Shown here piece by piece: positions 26,082 through 34,353 of a stretch of 64,000 nt of DNA. Within the stretch, counting starts at the first letter, position 1, and each line of letters opens with the position of its first letter. The notes beneath the pieces were generated by a model. That model made no database searches. It was given only the letters and a program-made list of their open reading frames with translations, and had not been told where the DNA came from. The translations under genes were made by a program, and so were the position numbers. The stretch is taken from positions 49,518 to 113,517 of the forward strand of contig JAZREN010000030.1 of NCBI GenBank assembly GCA_045660825.1, read 5' to 3'. Origin of the DNA: HGM04593 sp045660825 (GTDB taxonomy: Bacteria > Bacteroidota > Bacteroidia > Bacteroidales > Bacteroidaceae).

Positions 26082-26399
26082 ATGGAAAATGAACAAAAAA
26101 ACAAAAGATGGGAAAAGTGCACGGTTAATGGCTGGATAACAGCGTGTGACCCGGGGCGTAATACCACATCTGGTTACCACCGGACATATAATCGTGAGGA
26201 AGTCAGGAATGGGATGAACCTGTGTTACTATGAGGATAATTTGCCTTCTGTAGTAGTGAAGGAGATTGCTGATGACCATATTGTGGTGCATGTTGATGGT
26301 GCAAAGCGGACAATTTATACAGGTGGGCGCTATTCGTCTAATAAAAAAGGGCTCAATTATGCCTACTCCGAAGTGGATGTATATCTTGATGCTGAATAA
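26082..26399 (+). CDS. Uncharacterised GWI/IYTG family protein, paralogue 3
   Basis: A 105-residue protein, the most divergent copy: RWEKCTVNGWITACDPG, LPSVVVKEIADDHIVVH, VDGAKRTIYTGGRYSS, AYSEVDVYLDAE. It lacks the GGQRHT block, but the spacing of conserved positions is unchanged. A TATTTTTG -7 element lies at 26047-26054. The gene ends inside a long palindrome shared with the convergent OmpA-like gene. Function unknown. Confidence 0.7.
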   Translation: MENEQKNKRWEKCTVNGWITACDPGRNTTSGYHRTYNREEVRNGMNLCYYEDNLPSVVVKEIADDHIVVHVDGAKRTIYTGGRYSSNKKGLNYAYSEVDVYLDAE

Positions 26400-26441
26400 A
26401 AACAAATCCGTATGGAAATTCCATACGGATTTGTTTTTATT
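26395..26441. terminator. Bidirectional 23-bp palindromic terminator
   Basis: Perfect inverted repeat (26395-26417 and 26419-26441, one central base; core AAATCCGTATGG/CCATACGGATTT) flanked by A/T runs. It includes all or most of the stop codons of both convergent genes. Confidence 0.85.
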
Positions 26442-27741
26442 ACTTGCTCTTTTCGTTTTCTACAATCATCAGGTTTACGGCAGCCTGCTTGTCGCCCATC
26501 TGTGCGGCCTTGGCAAAGGCGCGCTCGGCGGCATGGCGGTGATGGCGTCGGTACTCGATGACTCCCTGCAGGTTGAGCACGCGCGGGTCGTCCTTGTAGG
26601 CCTTCAGCTCGTTGAGTAGCCTGCCATAGTCGGGTGAGGGGTTGTTCATGAGCTCGTCGACAATGCGGTTCAGTGCAATGGAGGTGGTGTCGGGGTGGTT
26701 GTGGTAGTATATGCCTGTGCAGCAGGCCATGCGATGTGCCGGGAAATAGTGCGACTGCAGTTTGCTGTAGAGCCGTCCGCCGTCATACTCCTTGAGTATC
26801 TTTTCACGTGCGCCTTCGTTCTTCTCGTTCTTGAGCTGTGCAACAAGTTCTGCGCCTCCGGCAATGCCGGTATCCATGATATCCTCGTAGATGATATTCC
26901 AGTTACGCCCGCCGCCGGCAACCTCAAAGATGGAGTCGGGCAGGTGGTGATGGTTTCTTATGTGGTCGCGCATGGCAATGGCGCGGTTGAGTCCGCGTGC
27001 GGTAGTCTTGTCCTCGTATCCTTCGGGTGAGGTGTAACCTGCAATCTGAACAGCCTCAAGGGTGGTGGTACTGTCGGCTAGTATGTCGCCTATTATCGCC
27101 ATCATCTCGTCAATGGACTGTGCGTTGTTGAGGTATTCGGGGTTCAGCTTGCTGCTGTTGCTGGTGTAGCGTACCACATTGGGGGTGATGTCCATGTCAG
27201 CCGCATTGCTGTTTGTGAGCGGGGTATAATAGATGATGCTTTTAATGTAGGGGTGCTCGGTTGCCATGTGGTCGGCAATGCTCTGTGTGGGTGCTACCCT
27301 GTGGCAGCTCATGGGCGGGCATTGGGGCAGGCATATGGCAAAGGTGTCGCAAGTGAAGGTGGTGCTGCGGCTGTCGCCATATTCGCAGTAGGTCACTCCG
27401 TACATGGTGTCGCTCACTGCCTCCTCGGGCAGGACAAGTGTGCAGCTGCTTTGTCCGTACTTCTGCAATTGCGGTTGTCTGTTATGTCTTTTGATGTATC
27501 TCTTTGCGTAGCGCTTGCCTTGGATATGTCGCTCGGCACTGCTGACACAGGTGTCGGGGGTGCAAAGGTGGGTGATGATGAGCATGCCCTCGTCGCTTCC
27601 CGGCTTGGGTGTGTCGTAGTCGAAGGTGAAGTACCAGCTGCTGTCGCTGTGTATGACTGTGTAGTCTTCGGGTGCGAACTGTGCGCCGGCGGTACTGCAT
27701 AGGGCAATGAGTAGCGCCGCGATAGTGAATTTCTGTTTCAT
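26440..27741 (-). CDS. Secreted OmpA-like protein with C-terminal helical repeats
   Basis: A 433-residue protein from ATG 27741 (MKQKFTIAALLIALCSTAGAQ, signal peptide); a longer frame from 27765 adds eight residues before the signal. Residues about 215-285 (VQIAGYTSPEG...GLNRAIAMRDHI) match the OmpA C-terminal core, with GYTSPEG in place of the usual GHTD. The C-terminus (RVLNLQGVIEYRRHHRHAAERAFAKAAQMGDKQAAVNL) is TPR-like. Similar proteins in Bacteroidales sit in the periplasm or outer membrane and may contact peptidoglycan. Last gene of the minus-strand string, 58 bp after the HAD gene. Confidence 0.75.
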   Translation of the reverse strand: MKQKFTIAALLIALCSTAGAQFAPEDYTVIHSDSSWYFTFDYDTPKPGSDEGMLIITHLCTPDTCVSSAERHIQGKRYAKRYIKRHNRQPQLQKYGQSSCTLVLPEEAVSDTMYGVTYCEYGDSRSTTFTCDTFAICLPQCPPMSCHRVAPTQSIADHMATEHPYIKSIIYYTPLTNSNAADMDITPNVVRYTSNSSKLNPEYLNNAQSIDEMMAIIGDILADSTTTLEAVQIAGYTSPEGYEDKTTARGLNRAIAMRDHIRNHHHLPDSIFEVAGGGRNWNIIYEDIMDTGIAGGAELVAQLKNEKNEGAREKILKEYDGGRLYSKLQSHYFPAHRMACCTGIYYHNHPDTTSIALNRIVDELMNNPSPDYGRLLNELKAYKDDPRVLNLQGVIEYRRHHRHAAERAFAKAAQMGDKQAAVNLMIVENEKSK

Positions 27742-27799
27742 AATGAATGTTTTATTAGTTAGCAATAATCCGTTTCATTATAAAACATTGCAGGTTGTG

Positions 27800-28531
27800 T
27801 TATGGTTCTTGGCTGGCGATGTCGGCAATGGTTGCCGGTGCCTGTTCTATGTTGCCAATGATGGCTGTTGGGGCGTGTTCGTCGGCAATGGGCTCCTCTT
27901 CCCAGCAGATATTCTTGAGCCAAATGGTCTTGCAGCCGAGTGTGGATGATGGGTAGATGTCCTTGCGGTATGAGTCGCCAATGACAACAATCTCATTTGC
28001 AGGTAGCTGCAAGGCTTCGACGCCCAAGGCAAAAAGGGCGGGGTCGGGTTTGCGTATGCCTACAACCGATGACTCTACAATCTCCTTGAAATAGCCGGCA
28101 AGACCGAACTCGTCAAGTACCACGGGCATGTTGCCATAGAAATTGGTGACAAGCACCATGGGGTATTGTGCGGCGAGCCTGTCCAGCACGGCGCGGCTAG
28201 TGGCGATGGTGTCCGTTACTTTTTTATAGCATCCGTCGGCAATCTGTTCTGCAGTTTCGGGGGTGAACTGTGCCGATTGGGTCTGCTCCCTCAGGTACTC
28301 GAACTGTATTGCAATCTTCTTCTTCAGCAGGGTGTGGAAGGTGTCTTCGGGTGCTATAATGGGTGCTTTTGCCAATGAACGCTCGCCGTGGACATAGGCC
28401 TTGCGGTAGAGCTCGCGCTCAATGTCTATGCCGGCGAGCCTATACTGCCCGGCAATGACTTCGCCCCAATGTATACCGTTGGTGTCAATGGTGCCGCCGT
28501 AGTCGAATATTACTCCTTTAATTGTACTCAT
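27800..28531 (-). CDS. HAD-superfamily hydrolase lacking the second motif-I aspartate
   Basis: A 243-residue HAD subfamily IA-like protein. Motif I reads FDYGGTIDT, so the nucleophile Asp is present but the usual Asp two residues later is Gly. Motif II (VLVTNF), and motifs III/IV (KPDPALFALG, VVIGDSYRKDI) are intact. Start taken as ATG 28531, overlapping the end of the upstream gene by 14 bp; a TTG at 28543 is possible. Genetic linkage to a CDP-alcohol transferase suggests dephosphorylation of its product, but the missing Asp makes phosphatase activity uncertain. Confidence 0.85.
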   Translation of the reverse strand: MSTIKGVIFDYGGTIDTNGIHWGEVIAGQYRLAGIDIERELYRKAYVHGERSLAKAPIIAPEDTFHTLLKKKIAIQFEYLREQTQSAQFTPETAEQIADGCYKKVTDTIATSRAVLDRLAAQYPMVLVTNFYGNMPVVLDEFGLAGYFKEIVESSVVGIRKPDPALFALGVEALQLPANEIVVIGDSYRKDIYPSSTLGCKTIWLKNICWEEEPIADEHAPTAIIGNIEQAPATIADIASQEP

Positions 28532-29471
28532 GGCCGTTTTCAATCTTTTGGGTCAGTGTGCTGCAGAGTTTCTCGTGCTTGTATCTCATGTATACAAACA
28601 GTGCCATGAGTATCACAAGTTCAAAGAACAGGTAGAACCACAACTGCCCTATGAGCATCACGAAACAGAGGGTAATGGCACGCGAGTTGAAGGTGAGTAT
28701 GTTGGTATACTTCATGAGCGGCAGACTGCCGGCGCGGAACTCCTTACGGAGCGAGTCGGGGATGGCGGTGCCGTATTTTTCATTCACCACCTTGATGAGG
28801 CGCTGGAACTTGGGGGTCATGCGCTCCTGGTTGTCGACATATGCGATGTATGCGTTGAGGAATATCTTCCAGAAGAAATTGCCTTTCCATGGTGTCTCCT
28901 TGTACTCATTGCGCACGGCAGTGGAATTGTGGAATTCGTTGCCGTTCTTCTCATTTGTGAAGTAGAGGTGTATGTTGCGGTAGTAGTCGGCAAGTTGGCA
29001 TTGTGAGCCGTGTACCCAAAAACCGCTGAACGAGACCATTATCCATATGATTACGCCCCATTCATGTTCGGGGGCAAAGGGGATGGGCTGGAATGTCTCG
29101 CGCACGGCAATGGCAAAGTATATGCAAAAGAACCAGCAGTCGCCGGCAAAGCCGTCGAGTATGCGGCCCCAACGTGTCTTCTGCCCGGTTATGCGTGCGA
29201 GCTGTCCGTCGGTGCTGTCATAGAGGTTTGCCCAAATGAGCAGCAGGATGCCAAGTATGTTCCAGCGCAGGCTCTCCTGTGCAAAACAGATGCCGGCTCC
29301 GACGCCAAGAAATATTGATATGATGGTTATTACGTTGGGGTGTATGCCGTATTTGCGGAAAAACAGTGCGCAGCGGAATCCGAGGGGGCGGTAGAACCAT
29401 AGATCGAGGAACTCCTCAGTGTCCATGGATTTGATTGATGCCTGGTACAGCTTTTTTTCTTCTGCATTCAT
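28518..29471 (-). CDS. CDP-alcohol phosphatidyltransferase family protein
   Basis: A 317-residue integral membrane enzyme with several hydrophobic segments (for example about 46-64 and 71-84). The catalytic motif D-x2-DG-x2-AR-x8-G-x3-D is clear: Asp85, Asp88, Gly89, Ala92, Arg93, Gly102, Asp106. The last Asp (Asp111) is four rather than three residues after Asp106. Such enzymes join a CDP-activated alcohol to an acceptor to make phospholipids or polyol phosphodiesters. The neighbouring nucleotidyltransferase could supply the CDP-alcohol. It is 4 bp from the ATP-grasp gene and overlaps the HAD gene. Confidence 0.9.
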   Translation of the reverse strand: MNAEEKKLYQASIKSMDTEEFLDLWFYRPLGFRCALFFRKYGIHPNVITIISIFLGVGAGICFAQESLRWNILGILLLIWANLYDSTDGQLARITGQKTRWGRILDGFAGDCWFFCIYFAIAVRETFQPIPFAPEHEWGVIIWIMVSFSGFWVHGSQCQLADYYRNIHLYFTNEKNGNEFHNSTAVRNEYKETPWKGNFFWKIFLNAYIAYVDNQERMTPKFQRLIKVVNEKYGTAIPDSLRKEFRAGSLPLMKYTNILTFNSRAITLCFVMLIGQLWFYLFFELVILMALFVYMRYKHEKLCSTLTQKIENGHEYN

Positions 29472-29475
29472 GTCG

Positions 29476-30291
29476 TTATCTTGTCTTGTTCATTATCAAT
29501 GTTGCAATTTCCACGGCTGCAATATCGCGTATCGCTGTGAAGCTGGGGAAATCGTTCATGTCAATTATATAAATCACGCCTTGCGATGTTATTATGGCGT
29601 CGCCACCATAGATATCCAGTCCAATGGCTTTTGCCGCATCCTGGGCAATGCTCTTGAGTGTGTTGCTGTCGAAACTGTAGTGTTGCGGCGCGCCGTTGAT
29701 TGCCTCTTTGCCGAACTTGCCGTTACCGGGGTAACAATAGTGGAAAAAATCGTTGCCTATGCCGTAGAACTTTATTATGTCGCCGGTGCAGTGCTGCATC
29801 TGTATGCATCCGGTTATTCCGCGCGCTACCATACGGGTGATGGCGTCAACGGCCTCTTGCATTGTTGTGGCAAAGGTGACATCGTCGCTGTGATTACTCC
29901 AACCATCGGCTTTCTTTATCCAGCATGGGAAACAATCCTCGCAGAGTCCGCCAATGCCGCTTATAATGTGGTATTTTGGCTGTGGAATGGCGTTACGGCG
30001 CAGTATCTCCATAAAATGCCTGCGCGAACAGTTCTCCACGGCAGCCGGTGTGTTTATGACAGTGATTCCTTGTGCTTCGGCCTGTTTGAGCCGTTCAATG
30101 GTGCCGGCTGTGCGCGACATTGTGCAGACGGCCTGTGTGCCGCGTGGGATTTCCTCGTCTTCTCCAATGCGTGTGACCACAGCGCCGCGTTGTTGCAATT
30201 CGGCAGTAATGCACTCCAATATGGCGGCATCGTTTGCTGTCATGTTGGGCGAGTCGGCTGTGTTGCGCGCTATTGTGGCAATCTTTTTCAT
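29476..30291 (-). CDS. ATP-grasp domain protein (RimK-like)
   Basis: A 271-residue cytosolic protein. It has an N-terminal Rossmann-like part (to about 90), the segment NTPAAVENCSRRHFMEILRRNAIPQPKYHII typical of ATP-grasp enzymes, an ATP-binding lysine region (CWIKKADGWSNHSDD) and the metal-binding end IIDMNDFPSF. ATP-grasp enzymes form amide or ester-like bonds through acyl phosphates. A ligase role within the same pathway as its neighbours is inferred. Its start overlaps the end of the nucleotidyltransferase gene by 4 bp (translational coupling). Confidence 0.82.
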   Translation of the reverse strand: MKKIATIARNTADSPNMTANDAAILECITAELQQRGAVVTRIGEDEEIPRGTQAVCTMSRTAGTIERLKQAEAQGITVINTPAAVENCSRRHFMEILRRNAIPQPKYHIISGIGGLCEDCFPCWIKKADGWSNHSDDVTFATTMQEAVDAITRMVARGITGCIQMQHCTGDIIKFYGIGNDFFHYCYPGNGKFGKEAINGAPQHYSFDSNTLKSIAQDAAKAIGLDIYGGDAIITSQGVIYIIDMNDFPSFTAIRDIAAVEIATLIMNKTR

Positions 30292-30983
30292 TCGGCAAGG
30301 AATTCTTCGGCTTTTGTTATGTCCTCGGCGTGGTCAATGTCTATGATTTTCTTGAAAGGGTAGGCCTTTAGCTTCAGCCCGCCTTTGACAAGGTTACGCT
30401 GGAAATTGCGCATCCTTTCAATGCCTGCTGCCATGCAGGCGTCAAGGATGTCGAGTGCCCTGTCGTCGAGTCCGTAGATACCGCCCGAGATGTATCTCGA
30501 TGCGGCAGAAGGGTTGTCGGCAAAGGCTGTTATGTTCAAATCGGTGTCCGTGTCCACATACAACGGCTTCTCGTCATCGATGTAATCGGTTACAGCCATC
30601 AGACCGTCGTGCTGGCTAGCTTCAAATTCCTTTATGTATTCAGCAAACTCCTGTTCCTTGAAGATGGTGTCGACCGTTGTGAGGCAGAACTTTTCGCCAC
30701 GTAGCAGGTGGCTCAAGGCATGCAGGCTGTGCATTGAACTGGGGGTGTCCTTCACTACGATATTTATGGGGTATCGTTGTTGCAGTTGCTGCAGACGTGA
30801 GAGTGTTTGTGGTTGCTGCTCGTTTATTATGATGTTTATGCTGCTTGCACCTTGGGTGGCAAAAAGCATTACAAGGCGTTCTATGATGGGAATGCCTTGT
30901 AATTGGATTAGCGGCTTGGGCTCTTTGACACCTTCCTGTGCCAGGCGGGAGCCTTCGCCGGCTGCTATGATTGCAAACTTCAT
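30288..30983 (-). CDS. Sugar-phosphate or polyol-phosphate nucleotidyltransferase
   Basis: A 231-residue NTP-transferase. MKFAIIAAGEGSRL is the signature loop (xxAAGxGxRL), followed by KPLIQLQGIPIIERLV, and the metal-binding TTVDTIF replaces the usual xxxGD. The end KKIIDIDHAEDITKAEEFL is typical of CTP- and GTP-using members. It probably makes an NDP-activated alcohol or sugar; adjacent to the CDP-alcohol transferase, CTP is the likelier donor. The start lies 10 bp after pdxA. Confidence 0.85.
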   Translation of the reverse strand: MKFAIIAAGEGSRLAQEGVKEPKPLIQLQGIPIIERLVMLFATQGASSINIIINEQQPQTLSRLQQLQQRYPINIVVKDTPSSMHSLHALSHLLRGEKFCLTTVDTIFKEQEFAEYIKEFEASQHDGLMAVTDYIDDEKPLYVDTDTDLNITAFADNPSAASRYISGGIYGLDDRALDILDACMAAGIERMRNFQRNLVKGGLKLKAYPFKKIIDIDHAEDITKAEEFLAE

Positions 30984-30993
30984 TTTATTGGTT

Positions 30994-32091
30994 TTAATCG
31001 TTGTCGGCCTGTTGCAGGTTCAGGCGGTTGCTGTCGTCGCGCTTCTCGAAGTAGAGCTTGCGGAGCGGGTTGCGGCGTGCCTCGGCATAGAATTTGCGGT
31101 TGCGCATGATGTCTATGGCTGCATAGATGGCCTGGCGGAACGAATTCTCATCGGCAATGCCCTTGCCGGCAATGTCGTATGCCACTCCGTGAGCCGGTGA
31201 TGTGCGTACGATAGACAGTCCGGCGGTGAAGTTCACACCGTTGTTCATGGCGAGAATCTTGAGTGGGGCAAGGCCCTGGTCGTGGTACATTGCAAGGATG
31301 GCATCGAACTGGTCGTACTTGCCGCTGCCCATGAAACCGTCGGCTGCAAATGGGCCGTAGCAGAAGATTCCGCTATCGTTCATCTTTCTGATTGTTGGGG
31401 TGATTACCTCAATCTCCTCCTTGCCAAGCAGGCCGTTGTCGCCGGCATGTGGGTTGAGCGAAAGCACCGCAATCTTTGGTGCGTCGATGTTGAAATCCTT
31501 CTTGAGGCTTGTGTTGAGCAAAGTGATCTTCTCCTCGAGCAGTTCGGGGGTGATGGCTGCCGGAATGTCGCGTAATGCAAGGTGCGATGTCGCGACGGCA
31601 ACACGCAGGTCACCGCTGCACAGAATCATGAGTGCCTTTTCGCCCTCTTCGCTGCACTCCTGCAGATATTCGGTGTGGCCCGGGAATTTGAACTGTTCGC
31701 TCTGTATCGAGCTCTTGTCGATAGGGGCAGTCACGAGTACGTCGATTTCGCCGTTTCTGTATGCCTCTATAGCCTTTTCAAGAGCCTGAAAGGCTGCCTG
31801 TCCGGCCTCGGGGTTGCTGCTGCCGAGTTCAATGTGCAGCTCGTCGTTGTTGCAGTTTATGATGTTCAGCTTGCCGGCCTGCGCATCGGCGGCCTTTTCA
31901 ATGGCATTGTATGGTATCTCCATCTCCAATGCCTTGCGGTGGTATGCGGCAGCTTTGGGTGAACCGAAGATTATGGGGGTACAGATGTCGAACATCTCGG
32001 TATTCTCGAATGTCTTGAAAATGATTTCGTAACCGATGCCGTTGATGTCGCCCTGTGTGATTCCTACTCTTATTTTACTTTTATCGCTCAT
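30994..32091 (-). CDS. pdxA: 4-hydroxythreonine-4-phosphate dehydrogenase PdxA
   Basis: A 365-residue PdxA, an NAD-dependent enzyme of the DXP-dependent pyridoxal phosphate pathway. It starts with KIRVGITQGDINGIGYEI (xGDPxGIG variant), has the FPGHTEYLQ metal-binding histidine region, LSLNPHAGDNGLLG(K)EE and the C-terminal RTSPAHGVAYDIAGKG block. It lies in the middle of a tightly spaced string with 18 bp to the DUF4837 gene and 10 bp to the nucleotidyltransferase gene. Confidence 0.95.
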   Translation of the reverse strand: MSDKSKIRVGITQGDINGIGYEIIFKTFENTEMFDICTPIIFGSPKAAAYHRKALEMEIPYNAIEKAADAQAGKLNIINCNNDELHIELGSSNPEAGQAAFQALEKAIEAYRNGEIDVLVTAPIDKSSIQSEQFKFPGHTEYLQECSEEGEKALMILCSGDLRVAVATSHLALRDIPAAITPELLEEKITLLNTSLKKDFNIDAPKIAVLSLNPHAGDNGLLGKEEIEVITPTIRKMNDSGIFCYGPFAADGFMGSGKYDQFDAILAMYHDQGLAPLKILAMNNGVNFTAGLSIVRTSPAHGVAYDIAGKGIADENSFRQAIYAAIDIMRNRKFYAEARRNPLRKLYFEKRDDSNRLNLQQADND

Positions 32092-32109
32092 GTTGTATGT
32101 CGGTTGTTT

Positions 32110-33135
32110 TTATTTGTTGTTTTCTGTGGTTCCGTTATTTGCGGTTGCAAGGTCAACGGGGAGTCGCAATGTGTGGAGCGACGATTCGAGTTTGCGCATG
32201 AAACCGCCTTTTGCCTTGTTGGGAGCATATACGAATGCCTCAACAACGATGACCTTGCCGTTTTCCTCGTCTACGATGGAGTGTGACACGAATGGGCCAC
32301 CGCCGAACATGTCGTCGTTCTTCATGTACCACAAACCACGTGCAACGCTCATGTATTTGCCGTTATAGGCAACGTCGGTGAGTGTAACGGTTGCTGCATC
32401 GGTCTGTATGTATGAGTCTGGTTCTCCACCGGGAATGTTCTCCTTCATGACAGAGTCGCGCATGTGGATGAAATGGGCCTTTGAGAAATTGTCGGTTGAG
32501 GTGTAGGGGTAGCTGTACACGGCAAAGCTCTGCATCTCCACCTTGCTTGGGTTGTTGTAGTCCGAGAACCAGAGGAAATCCTCGCCCTGCTTGTAGCCGC
32601 TGATGCTTGACGGTATCTTCATCTCACAACCGAACTTGCTTTTTATCAGTGAAAAGGCCTGCTTGTTATAGTTGTTCTGAAGTTCCCCTATCTGGAACTC
32701 ACGCTCTTTGTCAGTGAAGAAATCGAGCACTACACGTGCGTTCTTGGTGACAAACTCGCCGAACGACTTGTTGTCGGGGGCATATATTGCCATTACAATC
32801 TGTGGTGATGCATAGATATCTCTGTCGAATCTGAACTCACACTTGCTGTGGCTGCTGTTGATGTCTACAAGGATGATGTTGCGGAAGGCCTGCTCGGTGA
32901 TGCCGAAACCATCGTTGTTGCGTCTTGTCACCTTGAATGCAGCCTCTTTCTGTGGCAGACCGGGGACTGGTGTGTCAAGTACCTGCTCAATTGCAATACC
33001 GGCTGTTGAATCCCACACGTCGTCCTCGCACACAAGCATGACTTCATATGGCGCTCCCATTGATTTGCGTTTTATCTCTTCGCCGCATGATGTGAGCAGC
33101 ACTATAGACAGCAAAAACAAAAATGCTCTTTTCAT
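32110..33135 (-). CDS. DUF4837 lipoprotein
   Basis: A 341-residue lipoprotein: the signal MKRAFLFLLSIVLLTSCGEE has a lipobox with Cys17. The following KRKSMGAPYEVMLVCEDDVWDSTAG and the VKGRR-like KVTRRNNDGFG blocks match DUF4837, a Bacteroidetes-specific family. Its role is unknown. Its position between rlmN and pdxA is a conserved arrangement as far as I recall. Confidence 0.9.
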   Translation of the reverse strand: MKRAFLFLLSIVLLTSCGEEIKRKSMGAPYEVMLVCEDDVWDSTAGIAIEQVLDTPVPGLPQKEAAFKVTRRNNDGFGITEQAFRNIILVDINSSHSKCEFRFDRDIYASPQIVMAIYAPDNKSFGEFVTKNARVVLDFFTDKEREFQIGELQNNYNKQAFSLIKSKFGCEMKIPSSISGYKQGEDFLWFSDYNNPSKVEMQSFAVYSYPYTSTDNFSKAHFIHMRDSVMKENIPGGEPDSYIQTDAATVTLTDVAYNGKYMSVARGLWYMKNDDMFGGGPFVSHSIVDEENGKVIVVEAFVYAPNKAKGGFMRKLESSLHTLRLPVDLATANNGTTENNK

Positions 33136-33147
33136 ATATCTACCTTT

Positions 33148-34182
33148 TTATTGTTTATTCTCTTGTTTCAGTGTTGACAACATTCCGCATGCCGCAAAGA
33201 TATCCTCGCCGCGTGATGCACGAATGGTGGTGAACAGTCCGTTGCTGGTGAGAAAATCGCGCAGCTGTGTCATTCCCTTTTCGTCGACACCTTCGAGCGG
33301 CACTCCGGGGATGGCATGGTATCGTATGAGGTTCATGCGGCAGTCCAATCCTTTGAGCAGTTGCAACAACTTGCGGGCATAGAAGGGTGTCTCATTTATC
33401 CCTTTGAAAACGATGTACTCGAATGTGAGCCTGCGCTGGTGGCTGAAATCGTATTGGCGAAGCAGGTCAAGAACCTCGGTGATGTGGAAACCCTTCTCGG
33501 CCGGCATAATCTCGGCACGCTGTTCGGGAATAGGGTGGTGCAGGCTTATGGCTATGTGATAGTCACCCGAGTCGAGCAGGCGCTTGAGGCCCTTGCGCAC
33601 GCCAACCGATGAAACGGTAAGGCGATGAGGGCTCCAACCGAGTCCATAGTCCGATGTCAGGATTTCAATAGCCGGCAACAGGTTGTCGAGGTTGTCGCAT
33701 GGCTCGCCCATTCCCATGAATACAATGTTGGTGAGTTCCTCGAACTCGGGTAGTGCCAATATCTGGTTAACGATTTCATTTGTTGTGAGGTTGGCTGTGT
33801 ACTTCTGTTTTCCGGTCATGCAGAACAGGCAGTTCATCTTGCAACCGACCTGTGAGGAGACGCATAGTGTGGCGCGGTCGCCGTCGGGGATATATACGGC
33901 TTCGACAAAATGGTTGTTGTCAACCCTGTAAAGGTACTTGACTGTGCCGTCAACGGAGCGTGCCGCATCGGCAGGTGCAGAATAGCCCACCTCGAACAGT
34001 TCGTTGAGTCTTGTGCGGTTCTTGAGTGAGATGTTCGACATCTCGTCAATGGTGCCGACACGTTTCTTGTAAACCCAGTCGGCAATCTGTTTGGCGGTGA
34101 ACGCCGGCATGCCGGCCTCCTTGACTGCGGCTGCAAGTTCGCTGAGTGTCATTCCTGCCAATTTCCTCTTTTCATTTTCCAT
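33148..34182 (-). CDS. rlmN: 23S rRNA (adenine2503-C2)-methyltransferase RlmN
   Basis: A 344-residue radical SAM methylase of A2503 of 23S rRNA (and A37 of some tRNAs). The cluster motif CKMNCLFC uses Cys114, Cys118 and Cys121, followed by MTGKQ. The catalytic C-terminal Cys lies in EDIFAACGML. Start set at ATG 34182 (MENEKRKLAGMTLSEL); the longer frame to 34242 overlaps the promoter. First gene of the minus-strand string, 12 bp ahead of DUF4837. Confidence 0.95.
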   Translation of the reverse strand: MENEKRKLAGMTLSELAAAVKEAGMPAFTAKQIADWVYKKRVGTIDEMSNISLKNRTRLNELFEVGYSAPADAARSVDGTVKYLYRVDNNHFVEAVYIPDGDRATLCVSSQVGCKMNCLFCMTGKQKYTANLTTNEIVNQILALPEFEELTNIVFMGMGEPCDNLDNLLPAIEILTSDYGLGWSPHRLTVSSVGVRKGLKRLLDSGDYHIAISLHHPIPEQRAEIMPAEKGFHITEVLDLLRQYDFSHQRRLTFEYIVFKGINETPFYARKLLQLLKGLDCRMNLIRYHAIPGVPLEGVDEKGMTQLRDFLTSNGLFTTIRASRGEDIFAACGMLSTLKQENKQ

Positions 34183-34228
34183 AATGTGCCGTGGGTTTCT
34201 TTTGTTTGTAAAAAACACTATTTCCTTG

Positions 34229-34236
34229 CGAAGATA
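34229..34236 (-). promoter_or_regulatory. -7 promoter element of the rlmN operon
   Basis: Minus-strand TATCTTCG, one mismatch from TAnnTTTG, about 47 bp before the rlmN start. Confidence 0.5.
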
Positions 34237-34353
34237 ATGCAAAAAAGTGATTTTTTGACAATGTCTACCTCTTTTTAATATTAAATGATATTTTATTGTA
34301 TTTTATGGCCGCTATCCGAGCGTTTTTATTATTTTCGCGCAAACGATTCAAAA

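Noticed and set aside
29419..30363. 314-codon open frame on the plus strand
   Set aside because: It lies antisense to the CDP-alcohol transferase and ATP-grasp genes, which have clear family motifs. Its translation is Cys/Ala/Gly-rich with no recognisable domain.
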